Assembly (NCBI GenBank): GCA_021775275.1
Contig: JAJFIE010000374.1
Coordinates: forward strand, 1-11,368
Length of the DNA stretch: 11,368 bases
Direction of reading: 5' to 3'
DNA from: Rhodospirillales bacterium
GTDB taxonomy: Bacteria; Pseudomonadota; Alphaproteobacteria; Rhodospirillales; Casp-alpha2
The position numbers were made by a program, and so were the translations under genes. Below are positions 1 through 7,468 of this stretch, in pieces. The stretch's first letter is position 1. The number at the start of each line of letters is the position of its first letter. A model generated the notes under the pieces. The model was not told the DNA's origin. It saw only the letters and a program-made list of their open reading frames with translations, and ran no database searches.

Positions 1-825
1 AAGGATGGTGACGGGGTCTTTATGGCCAACTTCCGTGCCGACCGGGCGCGGGAAATTCTGTCGGCACTGGCGGACCCTGACTTCGGTGGCTTTTCACGCC
101 CACACCGGGTGGATTTTTCCGCGCGACTGGGAATGGTCGAATACTCAAATGATCTTAACAGGTTCTATAAAACAGTTTTCCCGTCTCAGGAAGTACAGAA
201 CACCCTGGGCGAGGTCGTTTCCAGGGCCGGGTTGCGCCAGCTCCGCATTGCCGAGACGGAAAAGTATGCCCATGTCACGTTCTTCCTGAATGGTGGGCGG
301 GAAGGCGAATATAAAAATGAGGACCGCATTCTGGTGCCCTCGCCAAGGGTTGCAACCTATGACTTGTGTCCGGAGATGTCGGCATTGGAAGTAACCGACA
401 ATCTGGTCAGGGTGATCGGTGATGGCGTGTACGATCTCATTGTTGTGAATTATGCCAATGGCGACATGGTCGGGCATACCGGTATTCTGGACGCCGCAAT
501 GAAAGCAGCGGAAACCCTGGATGCCTGCCTTGGTCGACTGGAAACCGCTGTCAGGCAGGCCGGTGGCGCAATGCTGGTTACCGCCGATCATGGAAACTGC
601 GAAAACATGGTCGATGGAACCGGTGGTCCGCATACTCAACATACCCTGAATATGGTGCCGGTTTTGCTGGTCAATGCACCCGGCAATGTTCGGGGGCTTC
701 ACGATGGCAGGCTGTGCGACGTGGCCCCGACCCTGCTCCGACTGCTCGGGCTGGAGCAACCTTCTGAAATGACGGGGCAGTCTTTGATTGAGAGTAATGG
801 TGTCCAGAACGCAGCCGCGGAATAA
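1..825 (+). CDS. gpmI: 2,3-bisphosphoglycerate-independent phosphoglycerate mutase, C-terminal half (5' end outside window)
   Basis: This enzyme interconverts 3- and 2-phosphoglycerate in glycolysis and gluconeogenesis in the cytoplasm, using a two-metal site of the alkaline phosphatase superfamily. The frame is open from base 1; the first ATG, at 22, is internal. The 274 visible codons are about half of the usual ~510 residues. Near the left edge is NFRADRARE, which carries the two substrate-binding arginines. The C-terminal metal ligands are all present: Asp and His in NGDMVGHTG, the Asp-His pair in TADHGN, and a final His in GGPHTQHT just before the MVPV segment. It ends at TAA 823-825 and overlaps the start of envC, an order also found in E. 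coli (gpmM-envC). Nothing suggests decay. Identity is certain; only the missing N-terminal half is unknown. Confidence 0.97.
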   Translation, partial: KDGDGVFMANFRADRAREILSALADPDFGGFSRPHRVDFSARLGMVEYSNDLNRFYKTVFPSQEVQNTLGEVVSRAGLRQLRIAETEKYAHVTFFLNGGREGEYKNEDRILVPSPRVATYDLCPEMSALEVTDNLVRVIGDGVYDLIVVNYANGDMVGHTGILDAAMKAAETLDACLGRLETAVRQAGGAMLVTADHGNCENMVDGTGGPHTQHTLNMVPVLLVNAPGNVRGLHDGRLCDVAPTLLRLLGLEQPSEMTGQSLIESNGVQNAAAE

Positions 826-2107
826 TTTCGTGAATTTGAGCAGGGTCGGCGCTGCCGTCTTCATGTTGACCAGCCTGATTGCCATTGGGCCATCGCTGGG
901 TGCGACCGTCGAGTCGGATAGCAAACTTGAAGATATCGAGAAAGCGCTTCAGCAGGAACGCCGACAGTCGGAAGAATTACAGCAAAAATCGGACACCTTG
1001 CGCCGCGACCTGGCGGAAATTGCCCATAAACTGGTGGCCGCAGCGAAGGCGGTCCAGGAGCATGAGAGAAACATCCTTGATATCGAGGAACAAATCGCTG
1101 AATCCAGGGTCGAGGAAACCGATAAGGCGGCAAAACTGGTGACCCAGCGCGAACAGTTCGCCCGGGTTTTGATGTCTCTTGAGCGTCTCGCCCGCTTTCC
1201 ACCCGAAGCAATGATTGCACAGCCGACAAGCCCGTCCGATACAGTGCGCAGCGCCATTCTGCTACGGTCAGTGGTGCCTGAAATCGAGCGCCGGGCCGAA
1301 AGACTGCGCCAACAAATCGAAAGTCTGGCTAAATCACGAGAGCGCCTGAACGAGCAACAGATAGCGCTCCGGCGCAACAAAGAGTCCCTGGCGGCGCAAA
1401 GCCAGACCCTGGGCGGTTTGCTGGCGCGCAATAAGCTGCTGAAAAAAGAAACGGACGTGGAACAGAAGCAGGCTGTGCACCGTGCCGAGAAACTTGCCCG
1501 CGATGCTGAGAATCTACGGGATTTGATTGCAAAACTGCGGGAGGAACAACAGGCTCGTGAGGTCGAGGAATCACAACAGAAGGCTGAACCAACCGAAGGT
1601 GATCCAGGCGAAGTTGAGCCGTCTTTAACCGAGGCTTCTCAGACGGCAACACTGATTCCGCCACCGCCACCACCGTCTGGGTCATTATCCGGCGTTCCCA
1701 TCTCGACGCGCCAGGGGCAGCTACCGTTTCCTGCTGTTGGTGCGGTCGTTGCCCGCTATGGCGAAAACAATGAAAACGGCATTACCCGTCGGGGAGTCGA
1801 GATCGCCACCCGGCCCGCTGCACAGGTGGTCGCGCCCTATGAAGGGCAGGTCGTCTTTGTCGGTGAATTTCGGGGATACGGGCAGCTCTTGATCATCGAA
1901 CACAGCGAGGGATACCATACTCTGCTTGCCGGAATGGCTCGTATCGACACTGTGATGGGACAATGGGTGTTGGTTGGCGAACCTGTCGGTATAATGGAAC
2001 CAACAACAAATTCGGAACCGATACTCTACGTTGAACTTCGTCGGGACGGCCGACCAATCAATCCGCTACCGTGGCTTGTGTCGCGCAGCACCAATACTCA
2101 GGGTTAG
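797..2107 (+). CDS. envC: EnvC-like murein hydrolase activator (M23/LytM domain, degenerate active site)
   Basis: A periplasmic activator of N-acetylmuramyl-L-alanine amidases at the division septum, by family. From ATG 797 it is 436 residues: a signal peptide (hydrophobic core ~17-34, likely cleavage after Ala36), a long Glu/Arg/Gln-rich coiled coil (~41-260), a linker with six consecutive prolines (288-293), and a LytM/M23 fold from ~309 to the C terminus. The zinc motif HxGxD reads R331-R-G-V-E335 and the late HxH reads ILYVEL, so the metal ligands are missing, as in E. coli EnvC, which activates amidases rather than cutting peptidoglycan. The ending RPINPLPWL matches the family. The start is uncertain: TTG 788, ATG 797 and GTG 830 are all in frame. 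I chose ATG 797 because it gives a normal basic n-region; no convincing Shine-Dalgarno decides it. It overlaps gpmI and lies 10 bases before ctpA. Confidence 0.92.
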   Translation: MVSRTQPRNNFVNLSRVGAAVFMLTSLIAIGPSLGATVESDSKLEDIEKALQQERRQSEELQQKSDTLRRDLAEIAHKLVAAAKAVQEHERNILDIEEQIAESRVEETDKAAKLVTQREQFARVLMSLERLARFPPEAMIAQPTSPSDTVRSAILLRSVVPEIERRAERLRQQIESLAKSRERLNEQQIALRRNKESLAAQSQTLGGLLARNKLLKKETDVEQKQAVHRAEKLARDAENLRDLIAKLREEQQAREVEESQQKAEPTEGDPGEVEPSLTEASQTATLIPPPPPPSGSLSGVPISTRQGQLPFPAVGAVVARYGENNENGITRRGVEIATRPAAQVVAPYEGQVVFVGEFRGYGQLLIIEHSEGYHTLLAGMARIDTVMGQWVLVGEPVGIMEPTTNSEPILYVELRRDGRPINPLPWLVSRSTNTQG

Positions 2108-2117
2108 ATATAATATT

Positions 2118-3428
2118 ATGAAAAATCGTCTTGTTTATACACTATTTGTAGCCGTTCTGATGAGCGTGGCTTTGTTACCCTTATCGGCGGCCCGGGCCGA
2201 AGAACATACGACCAACACGCCGGATACCTATGAGTTGCTCAACTTGTTTGGTGATGTGCTGGAGCGGATTCGTGCTGACTATGTTGAAGCACCGAGTGAC
2301 AAGGAACTGATCGAAACGGCTATCGAAGGAATGCTAAGCTCGCTTGATCCTCATTCCAGTTACATGAACGCTGACAGCTTCCGCGACATGCAGGTGCAGA
2401 CACGGGGTGAATTCGGTGGATTGGGCATCGAAGTCACCATGGAAAACGGCCTGGTGAAGGTGGTCTCGCCTATCGATGACACACCGGCCTTTCGGGCTGG
2501 TTTGAAACCGGGCGATTATATCACTCATTTGGATGGCGAAGCGGTGCTTGGGTTGACGCTGAACGATGCCGTAGACCGGATGCGGGGTAAGGTCGGTGAG
2601 GATATTTCCCTGACCATCCGTCGAATTGATGAAGAGGCATTCGATGTCACCATTACCCGCGCGGTTATCAAGATCGAGTCAGTTCGATCGCGCCTGGAAG
2701 GCGACTTCGGTTATTTGCGAATTACCTCCTTCAGCCAGCAGGCCGACAAGGGAATCACCAAAGCCATGTCAAAGCTCGTCGCTGAAAAAGGCGATGACCT
2801 GAAGGGAATTATCCTCGACCTGCGAAATAACCCGGGCGGGCTTTTGGATCAGGCCATTGCCGTATCGGATGCGTTTATGGATAAGGGGGAGATTGTCTCG
2901 ACCCGTTCCCGAAATGCGGCCGATACCCAGCGATTCAACGCACGTCCCGGGGATTTGACCAACGGTCTGCCCATTGTGGTGTTGATCAATGGCGGCTCTG
3001 CGTCGGCGTCTGAAATTGTCGCTGGCGCATTACAGGATCATGGTCGCGCGATCATTCTCGGCACACAATCGTTTGGAAAAGGGTCAGTGCAGACTATCAT
3101 CCCGTTGGGTAAACACGGAGCCATGCGACTGACGACGGCACGCTACTATACACCGTCCGGCACATCCATTCAGGGGACAGGAATCACCCCGGACATCCTT
3201 GTGGAACAGGCCCGTGTCGAATCATTGGAACCGACCAGTCGGCGGCGGGAGGCTGACCTGCGGGGCGCATTGGAAAATGACAACGGGTCAGAAACGGAAG
3301 GTTCGGATGCGGCTGACGCAGAATCAACGGATAATGACATACCGGAAGATTACCAGTTGAACCGGGCGATCGACCTGTTGCAAGGAATCGCGCTGTTTTC
3401 GGAAATGACCGGACGTACGGGAGGCTGA
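2118..3428 (+). CDS. ctpA: Carboxy-terminal processing protease, S41 family
   Basis: A periplasmic Ser/Lys protease that trims or degrades envelope proteins from their C termini; in other proteobacteria, relatives control peptidoglycan hydrolases. ATG 2118 gives 436 residues with a clear signal peptide (MKNRLVYTLF, then a hydrophobic stretch ending SAARA, cut near Glu25). The longer frame from 2031 overlaps envC and lacks this logic. A PDZ domain lies at ~97-172 (starting FGGLGIEV and including LKPGDYI), followed by the S41 core. The nucleophile should be Ser296, the middle serine of GGSASASEI, with Lys321 in SFGKGS 25 residues later, the spacing known from CtpA/D1 protease. The enzyme therefore looks active. 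A short acidic, low-complexity stretch precedes the conserved C-terminal DYQLNRAIDLLQGI helix. It sits between envC and a yibQ-like gene, suggesting that its substrates are cell-wall factors. Confidence 0.95.
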   Translation: MKNRLVYTLFVAVLMSVALLPLSAARAEEHTTNTPDTYELLNLFGDVLERIRADYVEAPSDKELIETAIEGMLSSLDPHSSYMNADSFRDMQVQTRGEFGGLGIEVTMENGLVKVVSPIDDTPAFRAGLKPGDYITHLDGEAVLGLTLNDAVDRMRGKVGEDISLTIRRIDEEAFDVTITRAVIKIESVRSRLEGDFGYLRITSFSQQADKGITKAMSKLVAEKGDDLKGIILDLRNNPGGLLDQAIAVSDAFMDKGEIVSTRSRNAADTQRFNARPGDLTNGLPIVVLINGGSASASEIVAGALQDHGRAIILGTQSFGKGSVQTIIPLGKHGAMRLTTARYYTPSGTSIQGTGITPDILVEQARVESLEPTSRRREADLRGALENDNGSETEGSDAADAESTDNDIPEDYQLNRAIDLLQGIALFSEMTGRTGG

Positions 3429-3496
3429 TGCGCCGTCGGGCGACAAGCCCGCAAAGCGGAACGGTAGACCCATGAAGTAATAGGAATCAGATAGCC

Positions 3497-5128
3497 GTGT
3501 TCAAGAAATGGTTTGGCCGCAAAAAGGGTGATGACGACGACCTCGACGACGAGGATTTCGACGATGAAGATTTCGATGACGAGAGCTTCGACGTTGATGA
3601 TGAAGATGTCACCGATAGTAGCGATCCTGATAGCGGCGGAGACACCTCTGACCCCATGGCTGGGCCGGTGTCGGGTGCAGCAGAGGACGTATCCGATGCG
3701 GGGCCACCAGATGGAGATGATCTCCAGCCTGACAAGGAGGGTACCGGGGGCGACGAAGAAGAGCCGGGTGAGCAGTTTGATTCTGACGATGATGATGATT
3801 ACGACGATGAGGACGAAGACGAAGAAGAAGGCCGGTTTGCGGCTTTGTGGGAAAATACATGGATTCGTCTATCCATCATCAGTGGCACGGCGATTTTCCT
3901 GCTCGTAGGTATTGGCGTCGGTGGTTGGTGGTTTATTTCCGCTGGTGGGGAAGAGGAGTTGGCCAAACAGGTAGCAGAAGCGAATCTGCCTGTAGCGTCG
4001 TCCGGGGGCGGATTGCAGCCGACCCAGTCACTCAATTCATCTGCCGCTACGGAAGAAGGGCAAGTGCCGACGGCAGGGCAGTTGATACCCCCCCCTGTCG
4101 TATCCAATGAAGGGGTTAGCGGCGAGCAACTCGCAGGCACCAATACCACCAGTGGTCTGGAAACGACAGGAGGGTTGAATTCCCTTGGTTCCGGAGGTGG
4201 CACGGGCGGGCTGAATGCAAGCATCGGAAGTGGGCAAGCCGTGCCGGGGAGTGGGGTGGTCGTCCCGGTATCCACAGCATCATCCTATCGTCAGTTTCCG
4301 GATTATCCGACCAACGATGCGTTACCAAAAGCACCGTTCCCGGAACTGCTGGAGTTCCGGGGCGATCAACTGCCATTGCCCAAGGCCGCAGGCGATGGCC
4401 GGGTATCGTGGCAGGAGTATGCGCGACCGAGTAATGTTCCGGTGGAAAAACGCAGGGCCGCATTGTTGGTCACCGGTATGGGGTTAAGCCGTGCAGCAAC
4501 TCTGTCCGCCATCAGTAAGTTGCCGGCGGCGGTCTCGCTTTCCTTTAGCCCCTACGCTGAAGAGTTGGAACAGTGGATGATCAGATCCCGCCGCGAGGGT
4601 CATGAAGTGGTGCTCGGGTTGCCCCTGGAATCAAGCCGCTTCCCTATTGAGGACCCGGGGCCATTGGCCTTGTTGACGGTTCTTTCCGATTCAGACAACA
4701 AAGAGCGTCTGGATACCGTTCTTTCAAGCCAGCAGGGTTATATCGGTGTCGAGGTGTCCATGGGTTCCAAATTCACGGCTGACGAGATCAAGGTACGTGA
4801 CCTGCTGACTGAACTGAACGCGCGCGGGTTAATGGTAATAGACGGGGCCTGGAATAACCGGTCACTGATCCCGCGCATTGCAGCGGAATTCGCCATGCCG
4901 CGGGTCATCACCAGTGTCCGGCTGGACGGGGTTATGGCGAAAGCGGCAGTCGATGCAAAGCTGAAAGAACTGGATACCGTCGTGGAATTGCGCGGGTATG
5001 GTGTTGGCGTCACGACAATTACACCGGCCATTATGGAACGGATTCTGGCCTGGATATCATCGCTGCCTGGTAAAGGCGTCGAGCTTGTGCCTGTCAGCGC
5101 CCTGATCAGCACGCAGCCCGCCTCATGA
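3497..5128 (+). CDS. Membrane-anchored divergent polysaccharide deacetylase (YibQ/DUF610 family) with acidic N-terminal tail
   Basis: The 543-residue product has four parts. A basic start (MFKKWFGRKK) leads into an extremely acidic tail (20 of 26 residues acidic at 12-37, and another acidic block at ~97-111). One transmembrane helix follows at ~122-148. A Gly/Ser/Thr/Pro-rich linker fills ~150-315. The divergent polysaccharide deacetylase domain covers ~316-540, recognised by FSPYAEEL, REGHEVVLGLPLES, DPGPLALLTVLS and MGSKFTADE. Topology should be tail in the cytoplasm, domain in the periplasm. Metal-site motifs are degenerate: VTGMGLS at 325-331 where typical members have a DD pair, and VSMGS at 420-424 in place of NHMGS, so catalysis is doubtful. 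The start is GTG 3497, with AGGA at 3482-3485. The stop overlaps the rppH start (ATGA). E. coli yibQ also follows envC. Its cellular role is unknown; a cell-wall function is inferred from context. Confidence 0.88.
   Translation: MFKKWFGRKKGDDDDLDDEDFDDEDFDDESFDVDDEDVTDSSDPDSGGDTSDPMAGPVSGAAEDVSDAGPPDGDDLQPDKEGTGGDEEEPGEQFDSDDDDDYDDEDEDEEEGRFAALWENTWIRLSIISGTAIFLLVGIGVGGWWFISAGGEEELAKQVAEANLPVASSGGGLQPTQSLNSSAATEEGQVPTAGQLIPPPVVSNEGVSGEQLAGTNTTSGLETTGGLNSLGSGGGTGGLNASIGSGQAVPGSGVVVPVSTASSYRQFPDYPTNDALPKAPFPELLEFRGDQLPLPKAAGDGRVSWQEYARPSNVPVEKRRAALLVTGMGLSRAATLSAISKLPAAVSLSFSPYAEELEQWMIRSRREGHEVVLGLPLESSRFPIEDPGPLALLTVLSDSDNKERLDTVLSSQQGYIGVEVSMGSKFTADEIKVRDLLTELNARGLMVIDGAWNNRSLIPRIAAEFAMPRVITSVRLDGVMAKAAVDAKLKELDTVVELRGYGVGVTTITPAIMERILAWISSLPGKGVELVPVSALISTQPAS
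3548..3592 (+). repeat. Three imperfect 15-bp tandem repeats encoding D-E-(D/S)-F-D
   Basis: Units at 3548-3562, 3563-3577 and 3578-3592 encode DEDFD, DEDFD and DESFD. They differ mostly at third codon positions, apart from the GAT-to-AGC change in the third unit, which gives Ser for Asp. They form the core of the acidic tail of the deacetylase-family protein. Copy number could change by slippage without breaking the frame. Confidence 0.8.
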
Positions 5129-5637
5129 CCGATGATACAATTGAACAAGACGAAAACCTTCCCTACCGGCGGTGCGTTGGGGCCATGGTGTTCAATACCC
5201 GTGGCGAGGTTTTTGTTGGAAAACGCATCAACACCAAGGGCCGTGATCATCTCTGGCAGATGCCGCAGGGAGGAATTGATAAAGGCGAAGAGCCCTTGGA
5301 TGCCGCCTTGCGGGAGTTGGAGGAAGAAACCGCTATTTGTTCGGTCGACCTGATCAACGAGAATACTGCGTGGTTATCGTATGACCTGCCCGTTGATGCG
5401 CGGGGTCGCTGGTCCGGTCGCTACCGGGGGCAGACGCAGAAATGGTTTGTCTTTCGGTTTACCGGTGATGAAACGGAAATCAATCTCACTGCTCATGACT
5501 CCGTCGAATTTTGCCAATGGAAGTGGGTAGTGTTACGCGATATTGTTGATTTGGTGGTGCCGTTCAAGCGACCGGTATATAAGGCCCTGGTGGACCAGTT
5601 TTCTTACCTTTCCCAAGATATTTTCCCCGGAGCCTGA
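5125..5637 (+). CDS. rppH: RNA 5'-pyrophosphohydrolase (Nudix)
   Basis: Removes pyrophosphate from the 5' end of primary transcripts, leaving a monophosphate that triggers RNase E-type decay; cytoplasmic. The 170-residue length is normal. The start region reads YRRCVGAMVFN, then HLWQMPQGGID, the RppH-type entry to the Nudix box. The box runs G49-x5-E55-x7-R63-E-L-E-E67-E68-T-A70-I, so all metal-binding glutamates are present, but the usual glycine near its end is alanine (A70). The WKW and VPFKRPVY segments near the C terminus also fit RppH. ATG 5125 overlaps the stop of the preceding gene as ATGA, implying translational coupling. Bacterial RppH can also act on diadenosine polyphosphates in vitro, so older annotations may say Ap4A hydrolase. 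Confidence 0.95.
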   Translation: MTDDTIEQDENLPYRRCVGAMVFNTRGEVFVGKRINTKGRDHLWQMPQGGIDKGEEPLDAALRELEEETAICSVDLINENTAWLSYDLPVDARGRWSGRYRGQTQKWFVFRFTGDETEINLTAHDSVEFCQWKWVVLRDIVDLVVPFKRPVYKALVDQFSYLSQDIFPGA

Positions 5638-5653
5638 TGATGAAGTCTGTACG

Positions 5654-6628
5654 ATGATGTACCTGCAAGTTGCTGCCGGGTTCTTGCTGTTGCTTGTGGC
5701 AGCCGAATTCATGGTCCGGGGCGCGGTCGCACTGGCGCGAAAGATGAACATCTCTCCGCTGGTGATCGGCATGACGATTATCGCCGTAGGAACATCAATG
5801 CCGGAACTGGTGGTTGGGCTGGAAGCCGGGCTATCTGGTTCCCCCGGGCTGGCGCTCGGCAATATTATCGGGTCAAACATCGCCAACGTATTGTTGGTTC
5901 TGGGGGCCGCCGGAATCGTCGCTCCCATTGTATCCAAGGAAGGATCATTGCTGCGGGATGGCGTTGTACTTGTAGGCGGAAGCGTGCTGTTCACGTTCTT
6001 TTGCATGCAGGGCAGTATTGACCGTGTGTCCGGTATCATTCTTGTGGCCGGACTGGCCGGGTTTCTCATTGCATCCTATCGGCGTGAACATAACCAGGGT
6101 GGACCGGATGCGGAATTGCACCTGGAAGAAGTGGAAGAGGTCGGAAATTTACCCGATAAGATCTGGATCGTATGGGGAGCACTGATTGGCGGTATCGCCG
6201 GAATTATTCTTGGCGCCGACTTATTGGTTGAAGGCGGCGTCAGCATTGCGCGGGATTTTGGCGTATCGGAGGAAATCATTGGCCTGACTCTCATCGCGCT
6301 TGGCACGTCCCTGCCGGAACTGGCGGCGTCGGTAGTCGCCGCTTTCCGAGGACATGCCGATGTTGCTATCGGCAACGTGGTCGGATCCAACCTGTTCAAT
6401 ATTCTAGGGATTGGCGGCGTGGTTTCGATTGTCACCCCGCTGCCGGTGTCGGATCAAATCGCATCCTTTGATATCTGGGTGATGTTGGCGGCAACGGCGT
6501 TGGTGCTGCCGCTGCTTATCTGGAGGTGGCGCCTTAACCGACCGGTTGCGACGGTGTTTTTAGCCTGCTATGCGGGGTACGTCGGCCTTCAGGCCTATGG
6601 CGTAGAGCGGGCATTGGCGGTATTTTGA
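5654..6628 (+). CDS. CaCA-family calcium/sodium (cation/proton) antiporter, YrbG-like
   Basis: A 324-residue inner-membrane exchanger of the Ca2+:cation antiporter superfamily, matching the ~325-residue YrbG type. Two internally homologous halves are visible. The first alpha repeat has GTSMPE at 46-51 and GNIIGSN at 69-75; the second has GTSLPE from 217 and GNVVGSN from 240. The acidic residues in these motifs line the ion site. A charged loop (around REHNQGGPDAELHLEEVEEV) joins the halves, and hydrophobic helices fill the rest (about ten in all). I chose ATG 5654 (an ATG-ATG pair at 5654 and 5657) because the protein then begins directly with its first helix; upstream in-frame sequence overlaps rppH. 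No strong Shine-Dalgarno is visible. It lies 16 bases after rppH and 18 before the SDR gene. Exact ion specificity cannot be read from sequence. Confidence 0.9.
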   Translation: MMYLQVAAGFLLLLVAAEFMVRGAVALARKMNISPLVIGMTIIAVGTSMPELVVGLEAGLSGSPGLALGNIIGSNIANVLLVLGAAGIVAPIVSKEGSLLRDGVVLVGGSVLFTFFCMQGSIDRVSGIILVAGLAGFLIASYRREHNQGGPDAELHLEEVEEVGNLPDKIWIVWGALIGGIAGIILGADLLVEGGVSIARDFGVSEEIIGLTLIALGTSLPELAASVVAAFRGHADVAIGNVVGSNLFNILGIGGVVSIVTPLPVSDQIASFDIWVMLAATALVLPLLIWRWRLNRPVATVFLACYAGYVGLQAYGVERALAVF

Positions 6629-6632
6629 TCCC

Positions 6633-6639
6633 GGGGAGG
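6633..6639 (+). promoter_or_regulatory. Strong ribosome binding site for the SDR gene
   Basis: GGGGAGG lies 7 bases before GTG 6647, the best Shine-Dalgarno match I found in the window. It fixes the GTG as the start of the SDR gene. Confidence 0.8.
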
Positions 6640-6646
6640 CGACCGC

Positions 6647-7432
6647 GTGACTGAGGACGGTGCACATCAGAGCAATGGGCAGGGAACGGTCCTGATTACC
6701 GGCGCAGCGCGGCGTATCGGTCGCGCCATTGCGCTTGATCTGGCGGCGCATGGCTGGAACATCGCCATCCACTACAACGCCTCGCAGCGCGAAGCGGAAG
6801 AAGTTGCCGATGAGGTTCGGAAACATGGTGGCCGTGTCGATATATTTCAGGCAGATCTCGGCATGGAGTCCGAGTGCGAGGGGCTTATACCACGCATCCG
6901 GCAGAAAACAGGCCCTCTGACATGCCTGATTAACAATGCCTCTATTTTCGAACACGATACACCGGAATCAGCGACCCGTGATAGCTGGGGCCGACATATG
7001 CAGGTCAATCTTCGTGCCCCCTTTGTGCTTACCCAGGGATTTACCGCTCAGCTACCCGAGGGGATGGAAGGCAATATCATTAACATCATTGATCAACGGG
7101 TGTGGAACCTGAGTCCGGTCTTTACATCCTATACACTCAGCAAGGCGGGCTTGTGGGCATTGACCCAAACTTTGGCACAAGGTCTCGCGCCCGCCATCCG
7201 GGTCAACGCGATCGGGCCGGGACCAACGCTACGGAATACTTTTCAGGGGGAGGAGAGTTTCGAGCGGGAGTGGAAATCCGTGTTGCTCGGCCGCAAAGTT
7301 GATTTGAGTGAAATTTGCGAGGCTGTGCGCTTCATCCTTGACGCGCGCTCCATGACAGGGCAGATGATAGCTCTCGACAGCGGTCAGCATCTTGGGTGGT
7401 CGTCGTCGGACAGTGAATCTTCAGATTCCTAG
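6647..7432 (+). CDS. Short-chain dehydrogenase/reductase, pteridine reductase-like (FolM/PTR1 type)
   Basis: A 261-residue classical SDR, expected to use NADPH to reduce a pterin or dihydrofolate. The nucleotide-binding motif is T18-G-A-A-R-R-I-G25, followed by NNAS at 96-99. The catalytic Tyr162 and Lys166 sit in YTLSK. At the position 13 residues before the Tyr, where most SDRs have Ser, there is Asp149. The same Asp/Tyr/Lys set is the catalytic triad of Leishmania pteridine reductase PTR1, and NNAS in place of NNAG is also PTR1-like. The folB gene 36 bases downstream supports a pterin role. GTG 6647 is set by a strong Shine-Dalgarno. The Ser/Asp-rich C-terminal tail looks disordered. Function as dihydromonapterin or dihydrofolate reductase is inference; a general SDR of other specificity is the alternative. 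Confidence 0.85.
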   Translation: MTEDGAHQSNGQGTVLITGAARRIGRAIALDLAAHGWNIAIHYNASQREAEEVADEVRKHGGRVDIFQADLGMESECEGLIPRIRQKTGPLTCLINNASIFEHDTPESATRDSWGRHMQVNLRAPFVLTQGFTAQLPEGMEGNIINIIDQRVWNLSPVFTSYTLSKAGLWALTQTLAQGLAPAIRVNAIGPGPTLRNTFQGEESFEREWKSVLLGRKVDLSEICEAVRFILDARSMTGQMIALDSGQHLGWSSSDSESSDS

Positions 7433-7468
7433 AGTGCTACCCCCGGAACTGGGCAAGAGAACCTGATC

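Noticed and set aside
145..924. 259-codon open frame on the minus strand opposite gpmI
   Set aside because: It is antisense to a gene with clear family motifs; its translation shows no recognisable domain. Same reasoning applies to minus-strand frames at 949-1431, 3799-4275, 4738-5250, 5533-6069 and 9026-9460.
2109..2114. Perfect TATAAT just before ctpA
   Set aside because: It lies 3 bases from the ATG, so transcription would begin at or after the start codon; there is no matching -35. Likely chance AT-richness at the envC-ctpA junction.
3428..3475. 15-codon frame overlapping the ctpA stop, containing a 5-bp hairpin CGGGC/GCCCG at 3437-3451
   Set aside because: Too short, basic and featureless to support as a gene; the hairpin has no T-run, so is not a terminator.
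3461..3477. ACGGTAGAC followed by ATGAAG here and again at 11058-11073 before mobB
   Set aside because: A shared 9-mer near two ATGAAG sequences; here ATG-AAG is followed at once by a stop. Probably coincidence between purine-rich leaders.
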